Positions 7,007 to 14,763 of a stretch of 14,763 nt of DNA are shown one piece after another. Source of the stretch: JAWLFY01 sp964462125 (lineage in GTDB: Bacteria > Planctomycetota > Planctomycetia > Pirellulales > Pirellulaceae); assembly GCA_964462125.1 (NCBI GenBank), contig CAYWXT010000136.1, positions 1-14,763 of the forward strand, in the 5' to 3' direction. The notes under the pieces are model-generated. The model was given only the letters and a program-made list of their open reading frames with translations. It was not told the DNA's origin and did no database searches. Position numbers and translations under genes: made by a program. The stretch's first letter is position 1, and each line of letters begins with the position of its first letter.

Positions 7007-7945
7007 ATGACGTTGACCCTGACTGATCGTGACACTCGAATCCTATTCGAAGTACCGCTCCAGCCGGTCCAAGGCCGCCGGTTCCAACCGACAGGTTTTC
7101 CCGACTTGGGGCCAGCCGCCTACCAAGCCGGCGGTGTCGCATGCCTGCTGGTCGAAAGTGCCCAAAGCATGGCGAACCGTTTGGAGCGGATGATTTGGGA
7201 CGACGCGGCCAACCGCCCCGTCCCCGACGCCGACGGCATCAGCTACGTGTGCGTCGTCGATAAGGACCAAAATTACCTCACCAGCTCGATCACCGAAGCG
7301 CATCGGCTGAATAGCCCCTACATATTGGAAGGAAAGGACAAGAGCTTCGCGAATCGGCTCCGCGAGGAGTTCTCCGTCATGGAGCAGGGGCCGATCGACC
7401 GAGCCAAGTTGGCCAGCACGCTGCTCAAGTACGACGTCAACAGCCTGCTGCACGGCGTGTTCTTGGCCAAGAAAGAATTGGCGGGTGGACGGCTCCGCGT
7501 CGCCCGTGCGATCTCGTCGTTCATCGAGGCGGAATCGGTCGTCGTCGTCGCGTCGGGCGGCGTTAAGAACGACCACGTCGACCCCCAAGGCGATACGGCG
7601 AAAGGCTTTGGGAACGTCCCGTTCCATCGCGAAGAGTTCACCGCAGAGAAAATCACCGCCTACTTCAACATCGACGTCGCCCAAATCCGAGGGTATGGGC
7701 TGGGCGAAAAGGTCGAACAGCTCCTCGTGACGCTCGCCTTGTGCAAGATTCGTCGATTGCTCGACGGAAACCTTCGGCTGCGGACCGCATGTGACTTGCA
7801 ACTCGCCACCGATTCGGCGGTCGTGGCTCGGCGTCCCGACGGTTTTGAGTTGCCGTCGCCCGAGACGCTCGCGAGCGAACTCCGCGAATCGATCTCGCAG
7901 TGCTCGGGAGAAATGGAAACCACGACCGTCACGTATACAAAGTGA
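7007..7945 (+). CDS. csb1: Type I-G RAMP backbone protein Csb1 (Cas7)
   Basis: A 312-aa protein of the Csb1 (GSU0053-type) Cas7 family. The diagnostic N-terminal signatures are RFQPTGFPDLG (residues 25-35) and LVESAQSMANRLE (48-60), followed by SVHG-like and RAISSFIEA segments; the length is usual for the family. Csb1 should polymerise along the crRNA spacer and form the backbone of the type I-G surveillance complex. The start is ATG 7007 with GGAG 7 nt upstream. The gene lies 23 nt after csx17. Its stop overlaps an in-frame GTG of the next gene (GTGA at 7942-7945), which suggests translational coupling to csb2. No lesion is seen, and the codon use matches the neighbouring cas genes. Confidence 0.95.
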   Translation: MTLTLTDRDTRILFEVPLQPVQGRRFQPTGFPDLGPAAYQAGGVACLLVESAQSMANRLERMIWDDAANRPVPDADGISYVCVVDKDQNYLTSSITEAHRLNSPYILEGKDKSFANRLREEFSVMEQGPIDRAKLASTLLKYDVNSLLHGVFLAKKELAGGRLRVARAISSFIEAESVVVVASGGVKNDHVDPQGDTAKGFGNVPFHREEFTAEKITAYFNIDVAQIRGYGLGEKVEQLLVTLALCKIRRLLDGNLRLRTACDLQLATDSAVVARRPDGFELPSPETLASELRESISQCSGEMETTTVTYTK

Positions 7946-7953
7946 TCGCCGAC

Positions 7954-9579
7954 ATGACTGTTCTTGAAATCCAGTTCATCGCCGGACGTTACCACGCGAC
8001 GCCTTGGGACGCCCACGTCAACGAAGGTCGAATCGATTGGCCGCCGTCGCCGTGGCGGCTGGTGCGGGCACTCGTCGCAGTGGGATACACGAAGCATCAC
8101 TGGCCCGACGAACCGCCCACCGCGGCCGTTTCGATGATCGAGAAGCTTGCCTCGCAATCACCCGCCTACTCGTTGCCCCCCGCGTTCGAGACACACACGC
8201 GTCATTACATGCCCGTCGGTAGCAAGCCCGCAAAGGTGCTCGACGCGTTCCTTCGGTTCGAACGTCGTGACGCGTCGCTGTTGGTTCACTACGACCTGGA
8301 ACTCGACGCCGACGAGACCGAATGGCTCGGCCGCTTGGCCGAATCGCTCGGTTATCTTGGCCGGGCCGAAAGCTGGGTCGACGCCCGGCTACTCGATCGC
8401 CCCGAAGCGGAACGGGTGCTAGCGACGGAACTATGGTGCGTGGGCAACGGGGCGCAGCGGGGCGAGGGTTCCGGCCGGACCGTTCGCTGTCTCGCGGGAG
8501 TTCCGACAGACACCTTTGCAAGGGAGCGGGAGGCGTGGCTGGAACGTGCCTTGCCGATCGCCGAGGCGAAGGCGGCGGCGAAGAAACGGAGCGACAAGCC
8601 GATGACGGCATCGGCCAGGAAGAAGCTCCATACCAAGGTTGCCGAAAAATTTCCGCGGCGGCCACTCGATTCGCTGCGGCTCGACACAAGCCGTTGGCAG
8701 GCCAACGGGTGGCCGCAGCCTCCGGGGACATGTTGGTCTCGGTACGTCATCCCGGAGGACGCGATCCGGCAACAGCCGCTGGTGACGATCGCCCGCGACC
8801 GCCGTCCGACGCTCCACGATTGCGTCTTGCTCTCGGTCGACGGGGACGGGAAGCGGGGGACGATCCGTCCTTCAATCAAGCGGATCGTCCCGTTGGCCGA
8901 AGTGCTGCACCGATCGGCTGTTTGCGGATCCGCGCAGATCCTCGAGCAAGGGAACGTCCCCGAGGTCACGGGGAAAGAACTCGACGGCACGCCGGTTCGC
9001 GATCACCGTCACGTTCACTACATCGGCCTGTCGCTGTTCGGTCGCGATCGGATCGATCACGTTTTGGCTTGGTGTCCTGCCGGGATGCCTCAAGAAACGG
9101 TCGACGCGATCGCCACAATCCGCCGCGCGTATTCCAAAGACATTTCGCAACTACACATCAACGTGGCAGGGCTGGGAAAGGTCGGGGAACTGGTGGGGCA
9201 ACTGAGCCGGGCCGCCAAGGTCCGCGCACGATCGCTCGATCCGTTGCGTCGTAGTACCTGCTTCGAATCCGACACACCAATCGTATTCGCCAAGTACCTT
9301 CATCGTCGGGGAAAGAAGCGTCCCGATTCGCAGATCCGAGACGAGCTTCGTCGGCGGGGGTTTGACGACCCCGAGGCAATCGAACTGCACAATCCCCAAG
9401 AGACGTTCCAGCGTCGGTTGAAGGGATTCGTGATCTGCCGATCGGACGGGAAGCCTCAGCCACCGATGGCGACCTCCTGGTCGGCAACGATCCGCTTCGC
9501 GAAGCCACAGCAAGGCCCGATCTGTCTCGGGTACGGAAGCCACTTCGGTCTCGGCGTGTTTCGGGCGGTGAATAGCTGA
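7954..9579 (+). CDS. csb2: Type I-G Csb2, Cas5-Cas6 fusion protein
   Basis: A 541-aa protein with the Csb2 layout. The N-terminal Cas5-like part has EIQFIAGRYHAT, WPPSPWRLVRALVA (residues 29-42) and LGYLGRAESWV near 130-142. A charged Ala/Lys-rich linker covers roughly 200-230. The C-terminal Cas6-like part begins around DHRHVHYIGL and ends in the glycine-rich loop GYGSHFGLGVF (526-536). In type I-G the Cas5 part caps the crRNA 5' handle and the Cas6 part processes pre-crRNA. Candidate catalytic histidines lie in the DHRHVHY segment and at H530, but which one acts cannot be told from sequence. I chose ATG 7954 because the family starts shortly before the first beta strand; the GTG at 7942, overlapping the csb1 stop, is a real alternative adding four residues. 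It is the last intact cas gene; an IS66 remnant begins about 40 nt later. Confidence 0.93.
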   Translation: MTVLEIQFIAGRYHATPWDAHVNEGRIDWPPSPWRLVRALVAVGYTKHHWPDEPPTAAVSMIEKLASQSPAYSLPPAFETHTRHYMPVGSKPAKVLDAFLRFERRDASLLVHYDLELDADETEWLGRLAESLGYLGRAESWVDARLLDRPEAERVLATELWCVGNGAQRGEGSGRTVRCLAGVPTDTFAREREAWLERALPIAEAKAAAKKRSDKPMTASARKKLHTKVAEKFPRRPLDSLRLDTSRWQANGWPQPPGTCWSRYVIPEDAIRQQPLVTIARDRRPTLHDCVLLSVDGDGKRGTIRPSIKRIVPLAEVLHRSAVCGSAQILEQGNVPEVTGKELDGTPVRDHRHVHYIGLSLFGRDRIDHVLAWCPAGMPQETVDAIATIRRAYSKDISQLHINVAGLGKVGELVGQLSRAAKVRARSLDPLRRSTCFESDTPIVFAKYLHRRGKKRPDSQIRDELRRRGFDDPEAIELHNPQETFQRRLKGFVICRSDGKPQPPMATSWSATIRFAKPQQGPICLGYGSHFGLGVFRAVNS

Positions 9580-9619
9580 GTACCTGGCCCGCGACAGATC
9601 GCCAGCGCCGCAGAAATGC

Positions 9620-10924
9620 ATGGCCATCGGTCCTCCTTCACAAGGTGCGCAGAATGGACCGGCAATCTACCCCGCTCACCTCATCGGCTTCATGCATGCT
9701 TGCCGAAAGGACACGGTGGCCAGCGCTTTGGAGGATGCGATCCGCGATGCCGAGCAAGTCGTCGAAGATGCCGAGCAAGAGAGAAAGAAACGCGGACGCA
9801 AACGCCCCCGCAAAGACGACCGCAAGTTCCCCGGGCACTTTTCGCGTTATGAAAAAGTCGTCGACCTACCCGAGGACGCGCGAGAAGGCTTGAAGTTCGT
9901 CGGCTATGACGAAGTCGAAACGCTCGAGGTGATTCGCAGCGAATTTCGTGTACGGGTGACGATGTATGCCAAGTACGCTCATCCGGCCGACAAGAGCAAG
10001 GGCATCGTCAGCCCCGAGCGGCCTATCGGACGGGTCGAAGGCGATCGCTTTGACGCCTCGATCGGCGTCGAAGTCGTCGCTGCGAAGTACTTCTATCACT
10101 TGCCGTTCTACCGCCAACAAGATCTGTTTGCCGGTGCCGGTTGGACGCCCAGTCGCAGCACGCTGCAAAACATCGAAGCGTCCGTCGAGTTCGCGCTGCG
10201 TCCGCTGGCCGAGTATCTGCGAAGCTTTCTAAAACAACACCGAACGGTTGGCTGCGATGACACGGGCGTGTTATCGATCACTCCGGCGGCCATGCCGGAC
10301 CTGTCCAATCATCCTCGCGGTGAGCGGATCGGGGAAGTGCTTGAAAAAGCGATCGCCGATGGCAAGCCGAGCATCACGGCAAACATGTGGGGCTACTACG
10401 CTTCGCGGCTGCCAGTGGTAGCGTTCGATTTTACGGTGAGTCGTCACCGCGACGGACCGGACGAAGTGCTATACGACTTTGAACGTAACTTGCTGGGAGA
10501 CTGCTGGTCGGGTTTTCAAAAGATCAACGTTCGAAGTGACTCGCGAATTACGTTCGCGACGTGTTGCGCGCATGCGCGTCGCAAGATCGATGAGTGTCGC
10601 GGAGCCTTCCCGATCCAGGTGGCCAAGCTGGAGTCACTGATTCGAAAGAACGGGCTGTTCAAAGGCTCGGTGGAAGCGGGCGAGCGAGCAGCGAACTTGC
10701 TGACGATCGTGGTCAGTGCGGTCCGCAACGACCTGGACGTCGGAGCTTACATGCAGGATGTCCTGGAGCGAACGCTTGAGGGGGAAACGGACTGGTCGGC
10801 ACTGGCACCGCACGCCTGGAAGGCCGAGCATCCCGAATCGATTCGCACCTACCGCCAAGATGAACGCCGCCAGTCAGCCGACCGCAAACGCACCCGTCGC
10901 GCCCGCCGCCGCCTGAGCAAGTAG
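9620..10924 (+). pseudogene. IS66-family transposase remnant (truncated and internally deleted)
   Basis: The frame is open for 434 codons, and much of it is clearly IS66 TnpC: YHLPFYRQQDLFAGAGWTPSRSTL, the first catalytic aspartate region VGCDDTGV (D213/D214), GDCWSGFQKI for the second, CAHARRKIDECR near 316-327, and GSVEAGERAANLLTIV toward the end. Two defects are visible. The N-terminal coiled-coil and HTH-like region expected before RKRGRK-type sequence is mostly missing; recognisable similarity starts only around 9710. Around residues 340-342 (near 10643) the protein jumps from KLESLI directly to RKNGLF, skipping the segment that holds the DNN-x-x-E catalytic glutamate in this family, and the usual Trp of RKNW is Gly. 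It is therefore very likely inactive. No terminal inverted repeats, TnpA or TnpB genes were seen on either side. The 241 nt after it hold nothing recognisable. Confidence 0.85.
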
Positions 10925-11165
10925 TCAAGACCAGCCACAAGACCGGTGCAGGTGTACGGTTACGAATCAAGGAACTTGCTTTTGAGCCGCCCCTAACCGC
11001 TCTGGGAGCCCCTACGGCGGTCTCATTTGGCTGGCTTACGTAAACATCTGAGAGAAACTCGTTCGGCTTCGACGCCCACGGGTCAAATAGCACGGCGAAG
11101 TGCGGGTCTGTTGTTTGTTGAAGCCATCGTGCGACGCACGCTTCCGGTTGACGATAGTTTGGTTC

Positions 11166-12926
11166 TTACGGTTGACGTTGGAGATCATAGACGCAAATTG
11201 AATGGCCAGCGCGGGCTATGGGGGTCTCATGGCGCAAGTGATCAAGCATCGACTCGCCGCCGTCACGGCTCCCGTCGAGCCCGTAAAGATGGTTGATGGA
11301 AACGGCGAGATAGTCGTAATCCGCCAACGTCGCTCGCGAATCCTGCCGTACCTGGTCTAGCGACGTTGCCTCGATGTTGTACGCCGAGGGATCCGCAGTC
11401 CCGAAGTAGGAAAGAACGACTCGGTCGGACGGCAACCGATCCAATACTCGCTTCAGCGCGGGCAGGTCCTGTCCCCAATCGACGTTCGAGTCCGCCAGCC
11501 ATCGGTAGCCTTCACTTGGCCCGCCCCAATACGGTGCGACATAAGCCAAGTAGTGCGGTGCAACCTGGACGGCAGTGGCAATCTGACCGACCAACGCGAT
11601 CACCCACACACCCGCGATTGAGTGGCGGATCGCCCGGTGACGAATCCGGTCCATCAACCACGCCAACCTGCTCGAACCAAACAAAATGGCCACGACGGCC
11701 AGCGGTAGCAGATACCGAATGCCGATCTGAACGCGGACAAACGGAATCAGCGCCGCACCCACGACAAGCGTCAGCCCCCAGACAGTTGCCGTCCAGCCTG
11801 AAACGGTTGAGTCGTACTGCTGCTCTTCGGACGGCGTGCCGAGTCGCTCCTCCGTCGCTCGACGATTGCCGGCCAACTGCCAGAGTCCCACGGCCAACCC
11901 GAGCAATACCACCACCGCTTCACCCGGTGTCGCTTTGATCGCGAGGGCGACCGGATAGTAGTACCACCAACCCTGTTTGCTGACCTCGCCTAGAAGCATT
12001 GCCGGCTGAGGATCCAGGTTGTGCAACTGCTGATTCAAGATTCCAGCGATCGGCGCCGGCAACTGGACGCCCTGCAAGAACGTCATCCAGCTGTCGGCCG
12101 GCAGCGTATAGACGCCAGCTTGTGCGATCTGCGCCATCGCAAACCCATGCGTCGCCCAGGTAGCGAGAAACGCGACGTAGCCGAAGACGAATAGCCAGAT
12201 CGCCGCATCCATGGTGGTCGTGTTCGCAGTTTGCTGGCTGCGTTTCCTAGCGGCGAGGAGCAAGACCAACAGAAAGACGATGCCGAGGGTCACGGCGGAG
12301 TACTTGGCGCTGACCGCAAGACCTGCCACTGCACCCGCGGCCGCCGAGCGAAATACGGAAGGGCCGCGTCCAAACTGCATGATCGCGATCAGCCCAAGCA
12401 ACCAACACAACGCCGCCAAGCTGTCGGTGGTTGCCACGGAGCAATGCGAGACAATCGTGGGACTAAACGTGACCAGCAACGCGCCCGATACGGCGGCGGT
12501 AGTTCGGTGGGCCAGAAAGAGCCACAGATACACGGTCACCAACAACCCGGTGCCGACAACCCAGCTGTTGATCAGCCTCGCAGTGTTGACCAGCATCGGG
12601 TCTCCCTGCGCGTGTCCCCAGCGGTAGCGACGCTGCTCAACGGGAAAGCCGAAAGCTGAGTGGGCAAGGACCGCCGGGACGCTATTGACGAGCACCGGTA
12701 GCGGAGCCGCGCCGTGATGGACGAGCGACTCATCGACGCGCCCTTCAACGACCGTGTTGGTCGCACAGGCCAAGTAGAACGTTTCGTCGTAGGTAATGCT
12801 CTTGGCACTGCGAAAGGCGCGCGTCTGCAGCTGCATGGCCGCGACAAAGCAAGTCAGAATCGCCGCGTGGACAGCGAGGCGGTTACAACTCATCGCATTG
12901 TCGACTTTCGCAAACCAAAAGACCAC
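11166..12926 (-). CDS. Multi-pass membrane glycosyltransferase, GT39/ArnT-like
   Basis: A 586-aa protein with about ten to eleven hydrophobic segments spread over residues 15-450 and a soluble C-terminal domain. The first periplasmic loop has ITYDETFYLA with D47-E48, the acidic pair expected in the catalytic loop of polyprenyl-phosphate-dependent GT-C transferases (the PMT/ArnT class). The soluble part has DSNVDWGQD (479-487), a motif I associate with planctomycete and acidobacterial members. It probably transfers a sugar from a lipid carrier to a lipid or protein acceptor at the outer face of the cytoplasmic membrane; donor and acceptor are unknown. The start may be the GTG at 12926 or the ATG at 12893; neither has a good Shine-Dalgarno. 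It lies 45 nt downstream of the DUF1559 gene on the same strand and probably forms an operon with it. Confidence 0.78.
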   Translation of the reverse strand: MVFWFAKVDNAMSCNRLAVHAAILTCFVAAMQLQTRAFRSAKSITYDETFYLACATNTVVEGRVDESLVHHGAAPLPVLVNSVPAVLAHSAFGFPVEQRRYRWGHAQGDPMLVNTARLINSWVVGTGLLVTVYLWLFLAHRTTAAVSGALLVTFSPTIVSHCSVATTDSLAALCWLLGLIAIMQFGRGPSVFRSAAAGAVAGLAVSAKYSAVTLGIVFLLVLLLAARKRSQQTANTTTMDAAIWLFVFGYVAFLATWATHGFAMAQIAQAGVYTLPADSWMTFLQGVQLPAPIAGILNQQLHNLDPQPAMLLGEVSKQGWWYYYPVALAIKATPGEAVVVLLGLAVGLWQLAGNRRATEERLGTPSEEQQYDSTVSGWTATVWGLTLVVGAALIPFVRVQIGIRYLLPLAVVAILFGSSRLAWLMDRIRHRAIRHSIAGVWVIALVGQIATAVQVAPHYLAYVAPYWGGPSEGYRWLADSNVDWGQDLPALKRVLDRLPSDRVVLSYFGTADPSAYNIEATSLDQVRQDSRATLADYDYLAVSINHLYGLDGSRDGGESMLDHLRHETPIARAGHSICVYDLQRQP

Positions 12927-12971
12927 GACTCGGACAGAATCTAGCCGGCATGCCGATCGCCCCCAGGCGAT

Positions 12972-13931
12972 TCAGTCATCACTTGCGGACAACGCTTGAC
13001 CGTCGAACCGGTTCCCGAGATTCTGAAAAATCCTTTCATCGACGTCGTAGGAGATCGTCTGCACCGACCCGTCGCAAAACACGAATTCACAGCCACCGGG
13101 ATGACGACTGCCGAACCGATCGGGATCGGCGTATTTTGGCTCATCAAGCTTCGGCGCGGACATGCACCAGCGGCGGACGTCTGCATCGTCACCCAGGTAC
13201 AACGTCTGGTCGTCGCCGTAGCCGTGCGCGATGCCGCCCATGGGAATGTACTTTTCGCCAACGAGCACCGTGTGCGATGAGCCATCGAGAACATCGCGGA
13301 GTCTCCATTGGCTGCGTACGAAAGCGATCCCTGTGGCGATCTGCAAGTCGGGCCATTCGTACGACTGCAAGTCGCTACGCTCGAGGCTCGCGGGGCCTGA
13401 ACCGCCATCGAGGGACGTGTCGCCACCGTTGATCGCATAATCCGTCTTGCCCGCACGCTGTACAGGATCGCTGTTTCGCAGCAGGTGATCCATCTCCGTG
13501 TAGTCGTGAGGACCGGCACCGCGTCGCGACGGGCAAAGAAACAGCGAGACTGGATGCGCAAGCATCGCGGCCGTATTGGCTGCGCGTTCGCTGTCGGTCG
13601 GACCGCTTGCCAATTGACGAATGGCATCCTGCTCCACGAAGGGCAAGATGTTGTAAATCCAGCCGCCGGGTTGCTCTGGCCCGTAACCACCATCGGCATC
13701 GCCCACCCAGCGATAGCCCCAGCCTCCAGTGGGAAACTGCGAATGGGCGTCGTGATGCATCTGCACGGCGATCCCAATCTGCTTCAGGTTGTTCGCGCAC
13801 TGCATCCGCCGCGCGGCTTCCCGGACGGACTGCACGGCGGGCAAAGCGATTGCCATCAAGATTCCGATGATGACGACAACCACCAACAACTCGATCAGCG
13901 TGAGCCCCAGACGACGCTTGGCGATGATCAT
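12972..13931 (-). CDS. DUF1559 prepilin-like protein (type II/IV pseudopilin N-terminus)
   Basis: A 319-aa protein of the DUF1559 family that is hugely expanded in planctomycetes. A basic leader (MIIAKRRLG) is followed by a prepilin peptidase site: cleavage after G9, then LTLIE with the conserved glutamate at E14, and a hydrophobic helix to about residue 31. Next comes the family hallmark REAARRMQCANNLKQIG. The C-terminal H-x9-DG motif is present as HPGG (H277) to FCDGSV (D287-G288). The protein is expected to be inserted in the membrane by its N-helix with the globular part outside; the exact role of the family is not established. ATG 13931 is chosen over an earlier in-frame start at 14000 because GGAGGGG lies 6 nt upstream and the leader then has normal prepilin length. 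It is followed by the glycosyltransferase gene, 45 nt away. Confidence 0.95.
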   Translation of the reverse strand: MIIAKRRLGLTLIELLVVVVIIGILMAIALPAVQSVREAARRMQCANNLKQIGIAVQMHHDAHSQFPTGGWGYRWVGDADGGYGPEQPGGWIYNILPFVEQDAIRQLASGPTDSERAANTAAMLAHPVSLFLCPSRRGAGPHDYTEMDHLLRNSDPVQRAGKTDYAINGGDTSLDGGSGPASLERSDLQSYEWPDLQIATGIAFVRSQWRLRDVLDGSSHTVLVGEKYIPMGGIAHGYGDDQTLYLGDDADVRRWCMSAPKLDEPKYADPDRFGSRHPGGCEFVFCDGSVQTISYDVDERIFQNLGNRFDGQALSASDD

Positions 13932-13937
13932 TACGAG

Positions 13938-13944
13938 CCCCTCC
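13938..13944 (-). promoter_or_regulatory. Strong Shine-Dalgarno fixing the DUF1559 start
   Basis: Read on the minus strand this is GGAGGGG, 6 nt before the ATG at 13931. It decides against the upstream in-frame start at 14000, which would add 23 non-prepilin residues. Confidence 0.8.
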
Positions 13945-14437
13945 AGTTCCTCGAACGTCGGTCGGCGCCCCCCCCCGCGGCCAAACCTCCACCCTGACAC
14001 AGCCCCACGGTCGAAGTCAAGGTTTTTTTGGAAAAGGTGTTGGGCACGGTTTCGATCTGACGCCTCCGGCGTGCATCAGCGGCAGATAAAGGCGCTACAA
14101 AGCGTAGGAAGTGAAATGTCTCGACTGCGGACGCTTGGAAAATTGCGGCAAACCCGCTGACTCACGGGTGCGAAACTAAGTGTCCACCTTCCCAGTGTCT
14201 TTTTTCGACAGCGATTGGCTCCTCCCGCCAAAGACGGCTGACTCGCCACCACACGGGTAAAAGTCCGCCGAGAACCCCGCGTGCCGAACAAAAAATGGGT
14301 GGGGGGGTGATATCCGTCATGACCGATGTATGCTTACCGGCGACCGGCGGGCAGACCGATATTCGGATGCGGACCACATTCGCCAAGCTTTGCTGCTCGC
14401 CGGTCATGACTCCTCATTTTCATCAGGCGGGGTCCCG
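13945..14437. other. Divergent intergenic region
   Basis: No gene is supported in these 493 nt between the DUF1559 and DUF1573-like starts. It should hold both promoters. On the minus strand TTGACT (14020-14015) is a possible -35 for the DUF1559 gene, but the -10 position is poor. Homopolymer tracts occur (C9 at 13968-13976, T7 near 14023, G7 near 14304). Two copies of the palindrome GTCATGAC lie about 85 nt apart (near 14317 and 14403), the second about 30 nt before the DUF1573-like start. Confidence 0.4.
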
Positions 14438-14763
14438 ATGAGACAGGACCAATTCCCCTATGCATGGGTCGGTACGTGCGCACTCGTCGCATCTGCTGCG
14501 ATAGCTCTAACAACGGTCGTTTCCCAGAAGACGCCTCCGTTAGTCCTGTCGTCGTACACGAAACAACTCAAGCTCAACGATTCTCAGGACCTCGCATTCA
14601 GCGTGACGGTGGAGAACCGCTCCAGAGAGACGCTTAAGCTCAACAAGATTGACGCGGACTTTGGATGTCGCGCATCCCTGTCCGCGAGTTCTCTTCCAAC
14701 CCTCGTACAGCCGGGGGAAAAGAGACAGGTAACGGGCGCACTTCGCGTCGATGTCGGTCACCT
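14438..14763 (+). CDS. DUF1573-like exported protein (partial, cut by window edge)
   Basis: The first 108 codons are present and the frame is open at the right edge. The N-terminus has a short polar start (MRQDQFPYAW), then a hydrophobic segment at about residues 9-29 (VGTCALVASAAIALTTVV) that can act as signal peptide or membrane anchor. After it comes an Ig-like beta pattern: FSVTVENRSRETLKLNKIDADFGC, broken here as FSVTVENRSRETL and KIDADFGCRA, then LPTLVQPGEKRQV. Alternating strands, the N-x-S turn, a Cys after the strand (C80) and the L-x-P-G-E motif are typical of DUF1573 domains, which are frequent in planctomycetes. The usual C-G-C is reduced to G-C-R here. AGGCGGGG lies about 8 nt upstream of the ATG. 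It is divergent from the DUF1559 gene. The function of the family is not established. Confidence 0.65.
   Translation, partial: MRQDQFPYAWVGTCALVASAAIALTTVVSQKTPPLVLSSYTKQLKLNDSQDLAFSVTVENRSRETLKLNKIDADFGCRASLSASSLPTLVQPGEKRQVTGALRVDVGH

Noticed and set aside
7043..7801. Minus-strand open frame (252 codons) opposite csb1
   Set aside because: Antisense to a clear Csb1 gene; no domain recognised.
8322..9254. Plus-strand open frame (310 codons) inside csb2
   Set aside because: An out-of-frame shadow of csb2, rich in Arg and Gly, without a motif.
9580..9700. A CRISPR leader or the start of cas4-cas1 directly after csb2
   Set aside because: No repeat-like sequence and no Cas4 or Cas1 motif was found in any frame before the IS66 similarity begins.
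11128..11140. CGTGCG-A-CGCACG as a terminator after the glycosyltransferase
   Set aside because: The arms leave only one unpaired base, and no T-run follows on the minus strand, so it does not resemble an intrinsic terminator.

Overview
The window looks like a chromosome segment of a planctomycete, probably Pirellulales-like. This rests on a DUF1559 prepilin-like protein (a family greatly expanded in that phylum), the start of a DUF1573-type protein, the high-GC codon use and the small conserved neighbours. The assignment is by family content only; no rRNA or other marker gene is present.

Layout. Positions 1-425 hold no gene I can support. From 1395 down to 426 three small genes run on the minus strand: an unrecognised basic 86-aa protein, a cupin, and a two-helix DUF6868 membrane protein. 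A shared, divergent regulatory region (about 1396-1782) follows. It contains an operator-like palindrome, a good sigma70-type promoter, and a leader with several hairpins. Two of these resemble decayed CRISPR repeats separated by about 35 nt. From 1783 to 9579 a compact plus-strand operon encodes a complete type I-G (formerly I-U) CRISPR interference module: cas3 (helicase first, HD nuclease at the C-terminus), csx17 (Cas8g, large subunit), csb1 (Cas7, backbone) and csb2 (Cas5-Cas6 fusion). Junctions are tight (5, 23 and 8 nt). Where cas4-cas1 and cas2 would often follow there is instead a damaged IS66-family transposase gene (9620-10924). It is truncated at the N-terminus and has lost the segment with the catalytic glutamate. 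No adaptation gene and no regular CRISPR array lie in the window. Beyond it, on the minus strand, are a DUF1559 prepilin-like gene and a multi-pass glycosyltransferase of the GT39/ArnT type. The right edge cuts into a plus-strand gene for a secreted or membrane-anchored DUF1573-like protein.

How it works together. Csb2 should process pre-crRNA. Csb1, Csx17 and the Cas5 part of Csb2 should form the crRNA-guided surveillance complex, which recruits Cas3 to unwind and degrade target DNA. Without cas1/cas2 here, the system must use spacers from an array elsewhere, borrow an adaptation module, or be a relic or a repurposed effector. The repeat-like structured leader upstream of cas3 is the most interesting element: it could be a degenerate mini-array making a crRNA-like guide, perhaps for self-regulation, or a structured 5' UTR. 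The sequence alone does not decide between these.
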